Shown: positions 1 through 9,564 of the stretch, piece after piece
Layout of the letters: each line of letters opens with the position of its first letter
Numbering within the stretch: position 1 is the stretch's first letter
DNA from: Paenibacillus ginsengihumi DSM 21568
GTDB taxonomy: Bacteria > Bacillota > Bacilli > Paenibacillales > NBRC-103111
Direction of reading: 5' to 3'
NCBI RefSeq assembly: GCF_000380965.1
Contig: NZ_KB905548.1
Span: 62,001-126,000, forward strand
Length of the DNA: 64,000 nt
Notes under the pieces: model-generated
The model's input: the letters and a program-made list of their open reading frames with translations, nothing else
Databases searched by the model: none
Told to the model about the DNA's origin: nothing
Made by a program: the position numbers and the translations under genes

Positions 1-1
1 C

Positions 2-841
2 TATCAATTGAATGATATTGTCGAGATTGAAGTGACTCCCCGCGATTTCGGGCGCATTGCCGCGCAGACCGCCAAGCAGGTCGTAACGCAGCGCATTCGC
101 GAGGCAGAGCGCGGGCTGATCTACAACGCGTATGTCGATAAGGAGCAGGATATCGTCAACGGCATCGTGCAGCGCCAGGATCAGCGCAACCTGTATGTCG
201 ATCTGGGCAAAATCGAGGCCGTATTGCCGCTGACCGAGCTGATGCCTACAGACAAGTTCGTGCACGGCGACCGCGTCAAAGCCTATATCACCAAGGTGGA
301 AAATACGACGAAGGGCCCGCAGATCATCTTGTCGCGGACGCATCCCGGGCTGCTGAAGCGCCTGTTCGAGCTGGAGGTTCCGGAAATCTACGAAGGCGTT
401 GTGGAAATCCGCTCTGTCGCGCGCGAGGCCGGATTCCGCTCGAAGATTGCGGTGTATTCGCGCAATCCCGAGGTGGACCCGGTCGGCTCCTGCGTCGGCC
501 CGAAAGGGATGCGCGTGCAGACGATCGTCAGCGAGCTGAAGGGCGAGAAGATCGATATCGTTCGCTGGGTCGAGTCGGTGGAGGAATACGTAGCGAATGC
601 GCTCAGCCCGTCCAAAGTCGTAGAGGTCATCGTGTTCGAGGAAGAGAAGATGGCGCGGGTCATCGTGCCCGACTACCAGCTGTCGCTGGCGATCGGCATC
701 AAAGGCCAGAACGCGCGGCTCGCCGCGAAGCTCACAGGCTGGAAGATCGACATCAAGAGCGAATCGCAGGCGGAGCAGGAGTACGGCCGTCCGAAATCGG
801 AAGGCGAAGAGATGCATCAGGATTCGGTCAGCATCGATTAG
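2..841 (+). CDS. nusA: Transcription termination/antitermination factor NusA (5' end outside window)
   Basis: NusA binds RNA polymerase and nascent RNA and modulates pausing, termination and antitermination. The open frame enters from the left edge, so about 90 N-terminal residues (the polymerase-binding domain) are missing. Visible in order are the end of the N-terminal domain, an S1 domain (about visible residues 48-115), a first KH domain with VGPKGMR, and a second KH domain with IGIKGQNARLAAKL. The C-terminal acidic repeats of E. coli NusA are absent, as is usual in Firmicutes. It heads the visible part of the nusA-rnpM-ylxQ-infB operon. Identification is firm from the domains and synteny. 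Confidence 0.97.
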   Translation, partial: YQLNDIVEIEVTPRDFGRIAAQTAKQVVTQRIREAERGLIYNAYVDKEQDIVNGIVQRQDQRNLYVDLGKIEAVLPLTELMPTDKFVHGDRVKAYITKVENTTKGPQIILSRTHPGLLKRLFELEVPEIYEGVVEIRSVAREAGFRSKIAVYSRNPEVDPVGSCVGPKGMRVQTIVSELKGEKIDIVRWVESVEEYVANALSPSKVVEVIVFEEEKMARVIVPDYQLSLAIGIKGQNARLAAKLTGWKIDIKSESQAEQEYGRPKSEGEEMHQDSVSID

Positions 842-927
842 AGGAGGCGCGGCTCCCTGCAGCCGGTCGTCCGGCCAGGCGGGCGGCGTCTATTGTCCGT
901 CGGCGCAAACGGCCTGATTGTCGGATG

Positions 928-1017
928 GACGCCTATGACGGGCGCTGCCGTACGTCATCGGTCGTCACCTACGGTGTTGAAAATTCAGCTTGTAGATAAA
1001 GCTGAATTTTCAAGATA
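928..1017 (+). repeat. Module A intergenic repeat, copy A1
   Basis: This ~90-bp element starts GACGCCTATGACG and ends CAAGATA. It contains two inverted repeats: ATGACG/CGTCAT in the first half, and a perfect 14-bp stem (78-91 and 99-112 past position 900) in the second half. It ends about 5 nt before the rnpM ribosome binding site. There is no T-run typical of a terminator. Confidence 0.85.
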
Positions 1018-1036
1018 GCGCAAGGGGGAGTAACGG

Positions 1037-1351
1037 ATGAAGCCTAGAAAAATACCGCTTAGAAAATGTGTCGCCTGCCAGCAAATGATGCCCAAGAAGG
1101 AATTGATCCGCGTCGTCAAGACGCCAAACGACGAGATGCTGATCGATTTGACCGGCAAGAAGGCGGGCCGCGGCGCTTATCTGTGCGGCAAGCTCTCCTG
1201 CTTCAAGCTGGCCAAGAAAACGCGGGCGCTCGACAGAGCGCTGAAATCGCCGGTCAGCCCCGAAATCTATGATGCGCTGGAGCAGGACTTTATCAAAGTC
1301 GAGGACGAATTCCAGGCGGCCAAAGCGGCGATGGAAGATGATGGGTCATGA
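1037..1351 (+). CDS. rnpM: RNase P modulator RnpM (YlxR family)
   Basis: A 104-residue basic protein of the YlxR family (DUF448). The family member in B. subtilis, RnpM, binds the RNase P RNA and modulates its activity. The signatures are the RKCVACQQM segment near the N terminus and the GRGAYLC motif around residue 45. The start is an ATG 5-6 nt after an AGGGGGAG ribosome binding site. Its stop overlaps the ylxQ start by 4 nt (ATGA), as expected in this operon. A module A repeat lies directly upstream in the nusA-rnpM gap. Confidence 0.92.
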   Translation: MKPRKIPLRKCVACQQMMPKKELIRVVKTPNDEMLIDLTGKKAGRGAYLCGKLSCFKLAKKTRALDRALKSPVSPEIYDALEQDFIKVEDEFQAAKAAMEDDGS

Positions 1352-1670
1352 ATGCGAGCAAATTTTATTCCAATCTTGGGCTGGCGATGCGCGCGGGCAA
1401 GGTGATCACCGGCGAGGAAACGGTCGTCGAGGCGGTTCGCAAAGGCGAGGCGAAGCTGGTGATCGTCGCCGAGGACGCATCGGCAGGCACCTACAAGAAG
1501 GTAAGCGACAAGTGCAGTTATTATAAAGTTCCTATATATCGGTTCGGGGAACGCGGGGACTTGGGGGCCAGCATCGGCAAGGAAGCCCGCGTCGTCGTCG
1601 GCGTAACGGATCAGGGACTGGCAGCATTGCTGACCAAATCGTTGGAAGAAAAGCATGGAGGTGGACACTA

Positions 1671-1674
<4 letters not shown>
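1348..1674 (+). CDS. ylxQ: L7Ae-family ribosomal protein YlxQ
   Basis: A 108-residue L7Ae/L30e/S12e/Gadd45-fold protein. The family binds kink-turn RNA, and YlxQ is encoded between rnpM and infB in many Firmicutes. The N terminus ([17 protein letters not shown]) and the LVIVAEDAS segment fit the family. The start overlaps the rnpM stop (ATGA) and its stop overlaps the infB TTG start, which implies translational coupling. Its exact role is poorly defined in the family. Confidence 0.92.
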
Positions 1675-4283
<2,609 letters not shown>

Positions 4284-4290
4284 GCCGGAA

Positions 4291-4653
4291 GTGGCAAGAA
4301 TTCGCGTAGGCAGGGTCGGCGAGCAGATCAAGAAAGAGCTTAGCCAGCTGATCCAGAATGAGCTGAAGGACCCGCGTATCGGCTTTATCACGATCACGGG
4401 CGTCGATGTGACGAACGATTTGTCGCAGGCCAAAGTGTTTTTGAGCGTGATGGGCAGCGAGGAGGAGAAGGAAGCGTCGCTGAAGGCGCTCGTTCGCAGC
4501 AGCGGCTTTCTCCGCGCCGAGCTCGGCAAACGGATCCGGCTGCGCAAAGTTCCGGAGCTGCTGTTCAAATTCGATACGTCGATCGATTACGGCAGCCGGA
4601 TTGAATCAATCCTGCAGCAGCTGGGTGAGGAGAACGGAAAGCATGAGCAGTAA
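4291..4653 (+). CDS. rbfA: 30S ribosome-binding factor RbfA
   Basis: RbfA helps mature the 5' end of 16S rRNA and binds the 30S subunit in the cold. I choose the GTG at 4291 (protein begins MARIRVGRVGEQI, 120 residues, normal length) because GAGGTGAG sits 6-7 nt upstream, overlapping the infB stop. An in-frame TTG at 4273 has no ribosome binding site. The KH-like core includes DPRIGFITITGVDVT and RIRLRKVPELLF. B. subtilis has ylxP between infB and rbfA; that gene is absent here. Confidence 0.95.
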   Translation: MARIRVGRVGEQIKKELSQLIQNELKDPRIGFITITGVDVTNDLSQAKVFLSVMGSEEEKEASLKALVRSSGFLRAELGKRIRLRKVPELLFKFDTSIDYGSRIESILQQLGEENGKHEQ

Positions 4654-5629
4654 CGAATATGCGGAACTGCTTCAGGCAGCGGCGCGATTTATACGGGAAA
4701 ACGACGATTTTCTGGTAGTGTCCCACGTCCAGCCGGACGGGGACGCTGCCGGTTCTACTTTTGCCGTTGCCTGGATGCTGCGGGAGCTGGGCAAAACGTT
4801 CACGCTGATCAATGAAGGTCCGATTCCCGCGAAATTTATGTATATGGCGGAAGACATTCCGGTTGTCAATTATGAATCCAATCCGCCCGGCCGCCAGTTC
4901 CGGCGCATCATTGCCGTCGATTGCGCGGACCCGGAACGGATCGGCCGGGTAAGGGAATGCTTTGCCCCCGATGCCGAGCTGCTGAACATCGACCATCATG
5001 CGACGAATGACGGGTTCGGCCATTGGAATCTGGTGAAGGCTGACGCTGCGGCCACCGTCGAGGTGCTGTACGACTTGGGCGAGGCTATGGGTATCCCGTT
5101 CTCGCAGCAGCTCAACGTCTGCATTTATTCCGGGCTGCTGACGGATACCGGCGGTTTCCGCTATTCCTCCACGTCGCCCAAAGTCATGCGCATCGCCGCA
5201 GACCTGTTGTCCCGCGGCGTGCAGGGGCATGAACTGGCCGAGCGGCTGCTGGAGACGATGACCCGTCAGCAGGTGTCGCTGTTGAAGCATTGCTTGAGCT
5301 CGCTTTCCTTTGCGGCGGACGGCCGGATCGCCTGGCTATCGGTGACGCTGGACGACCTTAAGGCGGCGTCCGCCGGTAATGAAGACATGGAAGGGCTGGT
5401 CAATTACGCCCGCAATGTCGAGGGCGTGGAAGTCGGTCTGCTTTTCAAAGAGAAGGGGCCGGAACTGGTCAAGGTCAGCCTGCGCTCCTCAGGCGCCGTT
5501 AACGTCGCCGAGGTAGCGGCATCGTTCGGCGGCGGTGGCCATGTTCGGGCGGCCGGATGCACGATAGCGGCCTCGCTTTCCGATGCGGTGGATCAGGTCG
5601 TGAAGAAAGTCGAGGCGGCTATGGCATGA
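4643..5629 (+). CDS. nrnA: DHH-family bifunctional oligoribonuclease / pAp phosphatase NrnA
   Basis: NrnA degrades short RNA oligomers (nanoRNA) and dephosphorylates 3'-phosphoadenosine 5'-phosphate. The 328-residue protein has the DHH domain with the HVQPDGDAAGS motif, DCAD (~residue 93), NIDHHATN (~115), and the C-terminal DHHA1 domain with FGGGGHVRAAGC (~295). The ATG at 4643 gives the family N terminus and follows GAGGAG. It overlaps the rbfA end by 11 nt, and the truB start overlaps its own stop (ATGA). Confidence 0.94.
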   Translation: MSSNEYAELLQAAARFIRENDDFLVVSHVQPDGDAAGSTFAVAWMLRELGKTFTLINEGPIPAKFMYMAEDIPVVNYESNPPGRQFRRIIAVDCADPERIGRVRECFAPDAELLNIDHHATNDGFGHWNLVKADAAATVEVLYDLGEAMGIPFSQQLNVCIYSGLLTDTGGFRYSSTSPKVMRIAADLLSRGVQGHELAERLLETMTRQQVSLLKHCLSSLSFAADGRIAWLSVTLDDLKAASAGNEDMEGLVNYARNVEGVEVGLLFKEKGPELVKVSLRSSGAVNVAEVAASFGGGGHVRAAGCTIAASLSDAVDQVVKKVEAAMA

Positions 5630-6585
5630 CGCAGGCTCAACCGTTAGAGGGCGTGCTGCCGATCTGGAAGCCCAAGGGCTGGACTTCGCATGACGTCGTC
5701 GCTAAAGCGCGGCGCATTCTCCGCATGAAGCGGATCGGCCATACGGGGACGCTCGACCCTGAGGTGACGGGAGTGCTCCCGCTCTGCCTCGGGCGGGCGA
5801 CACGGCTGGTCGAATACATACAGGATCTGCCGAAGCAGTATGAAGCGCAGCTTGTGCTCGGCCTTGCTACCGACACGGAAGATTTGAGCGGCACGGTGCT
5901 GGAGCGGGCAGGCGACGTTCGCGCCGTTATCTCGGAAGAGGAAGTGCGGCGGGCGATTCTGCGGTTCGAAGGCGAGATCGAGCAGGTGCCGCCGATGTAT
6001 TCGGCGGTCAAAGTGGACGGAAAGCGCTTGTACGAGCTGGCGCGCCAAGGCCTGGAGGTGGAGCGGAAGCCGAGGAAGGTGACTGTGCATTCCATCGAGC
6101 TGCTGGGGAGCGATTGGAGCCAGCCGCATCCGACGGTGCGCTTTCGGGTACTGTGCTCCAAAGGTACGTATATCCGCACTCTATGCGTCGATATCGGACG
6201 GGCGCTCGGCGTTCCTGCGGCGATGGCGGAGCTGGTTCGCACGTCGACCGGCGGTATCGGCCGCGAGCAGTGCTTGACGCTGGAAGAGGCGGAGTTGTTG
6301 CATGCCCGCGGCGAGCTGAGCGGCAAGCTGCTGTCTGCAGACCGCGTGCTGCGGCATTTGCCGGAGGTCGAGCTGTCGCCGTCGCAGAAGGCGATGGCGC
6401 TAAAGGGCCGCAAGCTGCGCGTTGCTGCCGTTCGGCCCCCTCGCGCCCCCGCGCCGGCCTCGTCTGCTGCGGCGGAAGCGGGGGAAGTCGCCGCATTCGA
6501 CGAGCAGAGACAGCTTGTCGGAATTTTCCTGTGGGAGCCGGAGCAACGCGTGCTGACGCCGCGCAAAATATTCAGCTCCGGCTAG
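5626..6585 (+). CDS. truB: tRNA pseudouridine(55) synthase TruB
   Basis: TruB converts U55 of the tRNA T-loop to pseudouridine. The catalytic motif GHTGTLDPEVTGVLP places the active-site Asp at residue ~44. GTYIRTL and a C-terminal RNA-binding (PUA-like) region follow. The 319-residue length is normal, but the C-terminal part carries an Ala/Pro-rich insert (~residues 268-285). The ATG start overlaps the nrnA stop. The stop codon is also the first base of a module A repeat, so the operon runs directly into the repeat island. Confidence 0.96.
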   Translation: MTQAQPLEGVLPIWKPKGWTSHDVVAKARRILRMKRIGHTGTLDPEVTGVLPLCLGRATRLVEYIQDLPKQYEAQLVLGLATDTEDLSGTVLERAGDVRAVISEEEVRRAILRFEGEIEQVPPMYSAVKVDGKRLYELARQGLEVERKPRKVTVHSIELLGSDWSQPHPTVRFRVLCSKGTYIRTLCVDIGRALGVPAAMAELVRTSTGGIGREQCLTLEEAELLHARGELSGKLLSADRVLRHLPEVELSPSQKAMALKGRKLRVAAVRPPRAPAPASSAAAEAGEVAAFDEQRQLVGIFLWEPEQRVLTPRKIFSSG

Positions 6586-6672
6586 ACGCCGATGACGAGT
6601 GCTTCCTGTCGTCATCGCTCGTCACCTGCGGTGTTGAAAATTCAGCATGGATACCGCAAAATTTTCAAGATA
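6585..6672 (+). repeat. Module A intergenic repeat, copy A2
   Basis: It starts GACGCCGATGACGAG at the last base of the truB stop codon and ends CAAGATA, abutting module B1. The first hairpin is GATGACGA/TCGTCATC-like. The second, TTGAAAATT/AATTTTCAA, is intact at its base, while its inner part is mispaired. Confidence 0.85.
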
Positions 6673-6897
6673 GACGCCCATGCCGCCTTGCGCGGCACCA
6701 TCAGAAGATGAAACGGGCCGCACGCCCTGGGGGCTATTTTCAAGATAGACGCCCATGCCGCCTTGCGCGGTACCATCAGATGGTGAAAATGGGCCGCGGG
6801 ACCGGCGCTATTTTCAAGATAGACGCCCATGCCGCCTTGCGCGGTACCATCAGATGGTGAAAATGGGCCGCACGAACCGGGGGCTATTTTCAATATA
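6673..6897 (+). repeat. Three tandem module B repeats (B1 6673-6747, B2 6748-6821, B3 6822-6897)
   Basis: Three head-to-tail copies of 74-76 bp, each starting GACGCCCATGCCGCC and ending TATTTTCAAGATA (B3 ends CAATATA). Each unit can fold as an outer stem GCCCAT/ATGGGC enclosing two hairpins, GCCGC/GCGGC and CCATC/GATGG (CATC/GATG in B1). The units differ at a few positions, including AGAAGATG in B1 against AGATGGTG in B2 and B3. B shares its first 6 bases and its last ~12 bases with module A. Confidence 0.85.
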
Positions 6898-7090
6898 GCC
6901 AGCAAATGTTGTATTTTGTACAACTAAAACAGGGGGATAACCCCTATTTGCGGCTCAATGTTGCACAACGTGCAACATTTTGGGCGATGTTTCCGGTTTT
7001 GAAGCCAATCGCCTCTAAATTGTTGCACAAAATGCAACATTACCCTTCCTCTGGTGCGAAGAGGACGGAAAATGTTGCATTTTTTGCAGG
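6898..7090 (+). repeat. Family F: cluster of TGTTGCA/TGCAACA palindromes
   Basis: Four related inverted repeats within 190 bp: GTTGTA/TACAAC at 6908-6924, a 21-bp palindrome with 9-bp perfect arms at 6958-6978, TGTTGCA/TGCAACA at 7021-7039, and a degenerate copy at 7073-7088. The last one recurs in inverted orientation near 58618-58636. There is no open frame with coding character here. Confidence 0.7.
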
Positions 7091-7120
7091 ATTTGTCGCC
7101 TCATGTGCCCGGATAGGGGC

Positions 7121-7235
7121 CGCGCTAACGCGGAGTCCGCACGCTGACATGGAGTCCGAGCGCCAACGTGACGCTACGCGGAGTTCGCACGCTGACATGG
7201 AGTCCGAGCGCCAACGTGACGCTACGTGAGTTCGC
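7121..7235 (+). repeat. Family E: 48-bp tandem duplication
   Basis: Two near-identical 48-bp units, 7131-7178 and 7179-7226, each beginning CGGAGT(C/T)CGCACGCTGAC, with a partial third unit after them. A related, more diverged stretch with CGGAGTTCGCAGGCTAACG lies at about 21185-21240 in the second repeat island. Confidence 0.75.
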
Positions 7236-7317
7236 ACGCGAACGCGGCTCTCGGGGCTGCCGGCTAAAGTATTTTCGCTGCAGACAAGTTTTACGCAGCG
7301 TTTCCAGAAAAGCTGCC

Positions 7318-7415
7318 GGAATAATCAACTTCGATAAAGCGTTAAGGTGTAAAACGAAGTGTGGCCTTTCGCACCAGGCAAAACTGTCGCTCAAGCGCAG
7401 CCCCGCTCGTCTGGA
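7318..7415 (+). repeat. Family C repeat, copy C1
   Basis: An ACTTCG/CGAAGT hairpin followed by an AAAACT...CGCAGCCC tail. The same order of blocks is seen at 38497-38585 (C2), and the first ~30 bp at 46661-46692 (C3, truncated). Confidence 0.6.
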
Positions 7416-7465
7416 GAAGCTGCTTCGATCGGGCTTCTCTTCATTGCTCGCTAGCCTAGGGTGCT

Positions 7466-7672
7466 GTTTTGCCGGGCAGACCTTGAGCTAACGCTAACCA
7501 CGGAGCTTATTTCACTCGAAATCATCAATTTGAAATTTTAACGAAAGTGAGCAGTCTTATTCCGCATTTTGGGCTGCCAGATACAGCGTTTTTGACAAAA
7601 TAGTGCTACCAGCCTGCGTTACATTTTTCAAAGGCTGCGTTTCAGCAAAATAGCGTTTGTCACTGGCGTTAG
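7466..7672 (+). repeat. Family D repeat, copy D1 (~207 bp)
   Basis: Long repeat with clear similarity to 20784-20999. Shared blocks in the same order are GTTTTGCCGGGC, GCTAACGCTA, GGAGCTTATTTC, GTGAGC, CAGCGTTTTTG, CTGCGTTACATTTTT and AAATAGCGTTTGTCACT. CTAACGC near the start and GCGTTAG at the end form terminal inverted repeats. No open reading frame is conserved between the two copies. Confidence 0.8.
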
Positions 7673-7852
7673 AAATTCGGAAGCCTCGGTGGGAGCGTAA
7701 CAGCTCAGGAAGGACAGCTCAGGAAGTAAAGCGCAGAAAGGACGGCTCAGGCAGGAACAGCACATGAAGGAGCAGCTCAGGAGGGGCCGTGCAGGAATGG
7801 ACAGCTGTCGAAAAGAACGAGGCTCGGGCAGTTTTTGCAATATTACCCCAAG

Positions 7853-7942
7853 GACGCCAATGACGAGCGACTCCTTCGTTATCGGTCGTCACCTGCGTTG
7901 TTGAAAATTCAACGTGCGGTATACCGCCAAATTTTCAAGATA
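7853..7942 (+). repeat. Module A intergenic repeat, copy A3
   Basis: It starts GACGCCAATGACGAG and ends CAAGATA. The second hairpin has outer arms TTGAAAATT/AATTTTCAA and an inner GCGGTATACCGC palindrome. It ends 26 nt before the ribF ribosome binding site. Confidence 0.85.
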
Positions 7943-7983
7943 GACTATCCGAGACGTTTTATACGAATGTAGGTGAACGGACA

Positions 7984-8928
7984 ATGATGATGCAGACGAT
8001 ACCTATAGCAGACCCTGCGAACGGCCCGCGGCCGAATGCTGCCGTCCGCAGCCAGGTGCTGGCCATCGGCGAGTTCGACGGCGTCCATCTCGGACATCGG
8101 GAGGTCATTCGCCGCACGGTTGAGACGGCCAGGCGGCTCGGGATTCCGGCCGCCATTATGACGTTCCATCCGCATCCCCGCGAGGTGCTGGGCAACGGCG
8201 TGTACTCGAGGCTGTTGACGCCGCTTAAGATTAAGCAGGCGATTTTGGAAAGCCTCGGGGTGGACATATTATACGTCGTGGACTTCAGCGAAGATTTCAT
8301 GCGCGTATCGCCCCGTCAGTTCGTTCACGACATGCTTTGCCCGATGAAGGTCAACACCGTGTTTGTCGGATTCGACTTCACGTTCGGGCACCGCGGGGCG
8401 GGCACGCCGGATACGCTGTGCGAGCTGGCGGAGGGCCGGTTTGCCGTTGAGGTGGTGCGCCCTTACCACCTCGGCGGCGTGAAGGTCAGCAGCACGCTGA
8501 TCCGCGAGCAGCTGCTCTCGGGACGCGTGGAGGAGGCCAATAAGCTGCTCGGCCGCCGGTACTCCGTAGCTGGCTCGGTCGTGCACGGGGACGGGAGGGG
8601 CCGCACGATCGGCTTTCCGACAGCCAATGTGAGTGTGGCGGACAATTATCTCATTCCTGCGAACGGCGTCTATGCCGTTCAAGCTCGCCTGAAAGACGGC
8701 ATATGCGGCGGCGTCATGAACATCGGGGTCAAGCCGACCTTTGCGGAGTCGCTGCCCGAGCCAACGCTGGAAGTGCATTTATTCGATTTTGACCGCAATA
8801 TATACGACGAGCCGATCGAGGTCGAGCTGATCGCGTATATCCGCAGCGAGCGCAAATTCGCTTCGGCCGCCGAACTGATCGAGCAGATTCGCCGGGACGC
8901 GGATCAGGCTCGCACGATGCTGGCCTGA
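7984..8928 (+). CDS. ribF: Bifunctional riboflavin kinase / FAD synthetase RibF
   Basis: RibF phosphorylates riboflavin to FMN and adenylylates FMN to FAD. The N-terminal nucleotidyltransferase domain has IGEFDGVHLGH (~residues 28-38), TFHPHPREV and the VSSTLIRE segment (~169). The C-terminal riboflavin kinase domain starts near residue 188 with HGDGRGRTIGFPTANV. Length is 314 residues, which is normal. The ATG follows AGGTGA at 7969-7974. The gene is separated from truB by 1.4 kb of repeats, so it may not be in the nusA operon here. No FMN riboswitch is seen upstream. Confidence 0.96.
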   Translation: MMMQTIPIADPANGPRPNAAVRSQVLAIGEFDGVHLGHREVIRRTVETARRLGIPAAIMTFHPHPREVLGNGVYSRLLTPLKIKQAILESLGVDILYVVDFSEDFMRVSPRQFVHDMLCPMKVNTVFVGFDFTFGHRGAGTPDTLCELAEGRFAVEVVRPYHLGGVKVSSTLIREQLLSGRVEEANKLLGRRYSVAGSVVHGDGRGRTIGFPTANVSVADNYLIPANGVYAVQARLKDGICGGVMNIGVKPTFAESLPEPTLEVHLFDFDRNIYDEPIEVELIAYIRSERKFASAAELIEQIRRDADQARTMLA

Positions 8929-8952
8929 CGTCTGGCTTTTTATTTTTGGATA

Positions 8953-8961
8953 TGATATACT
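8953..8961 (+). promoter_or_regulatory. Extended -10 promoter for rpsO
   Basis: TG-A-TATACT at 8953-8961 forms an extended -10 element. No good -35 is visible at the right distance. It lies 121 nt before the rpsO start. Confidence 0.5.
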
Positions 8962-9081
8962 ATCATTCGTTGTCGGTTATTCGCTAACCGGCGTCAATAA
9001 TGAACCTCGGCATGGAGATGCGAACTCTCCGGCGCTCTCTGGGCTGAAGGGGATATACTTACTTAAATGGAGGTGAACAGG
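8962..9081 (+). promoter_or_regulatory. rpsO 5' leader, possible S15 autoregulatory RNA
   Basis: A 120-nt leader with several short inverted repeats (for example CGGTTA/TAACCG near 8973-8992, and CGGCATGGAGATGC followed by CTCCGG). S15 commonly represses its own translation through leader RNA structure. I can see structure but cannot assign it to a known S15 leader class. Confidence 0.35.
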
Positions 9082-9351
9082 ATGGCTATTACTCAAGAAC
9101 GCAAGCAGGAACTGATTGCAGCTCACAAGACGCACGATAACGACACAGGGTCTCCTGAAGTTCAAGTCGCTATCCTTACGGAAAACATCGTGAACCTGAC
9201 GAACCACTTGAAGGTTCACAAGAAGGACCATCATTCCCGCCGCGGGCTGTTGAAAATGGTCGGTCAACGCCGTAAGCTTTTGACGTACTTGAAAAACAAA
9301 GACGTTAATCGTTACAGCGCGCTGATCGAGAAGCTTGGCCTGCGCCGTTAA
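9082..9351 (+). CDS. rpsO: 30S ribosomal protein S15
   Basis: S15 is a primary 16S rRNA-binding protein that nucleates the 30S platform. The 89-residue protein starts [12 protein letters not shown] at the ATG at 9082, with GGAGGTG 7 nt upstream. An in-frame upstream ATG at 9067 lacks a ribosome binding site. The motifs [18 protein letters not shown] and [18 protein letters not shown] are diagnostic. It lies between ribF and pnp as in B. subtilis and is followed by a strong terminator. Confidence 0.98.
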   Translation: MAITQERKQELIAAHKTHDNDTGSPEVQVAILTENIVNLTNHLKVHKKDHHSRRGLLKMVGQRRKLLTYLKNKDVNRYSALIEKLGLRR

Positions 9352-9366
9352 TAGTGAATCAGTTGG

Positions 9367-9441
9367 AAAGCAACCGAATCGATCCTTTCCGCGACGTCCG
9401 TCCGGGCGTTCCCGCGGGGAGGGTTGGAGGTTGCTTTTTTT
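9367..9441 (+). terminator. Terminator after rpsO
   Basis: AAAGCAACC (9367-9375) pairs with GGTTGCTTT (9429-9437). A second inner stem, CCGCG/CGCGG, lies inside the long arm, and seven Ts follow the stem. Confidence 0.8.
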
Positions 9442-9564
9442 CCATGTGCAGAGCAAGGACTTGCGTCATGTTTTGCAAAAAAGAAGGAAATACTAGCCAT
9501 TATGCAGAATGATTAAGAGATGACAGCCTAAGAGAGTCGTCGGAAGCGATGGAGGAGGTAGCAT

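Noticed and set aside
978-1012. Module A second hairpins as intrinsic terminators.
   Set aside because: The stem is followed by CAAGATA rather than a T-run, and some copies lie inside operons just before a ribosome binding site.
6114-7229. Frames of 90-250 codons in the truB-ribF gap.
   Set aside because: They run through repeat modules, have no ribosome binding site and are not conserved between repeat copies.
7946-7983. Possible FMN riboswitch before ribF.
   Set aside because: No conserved RFN element blocks; the upstream sequence is module A3.
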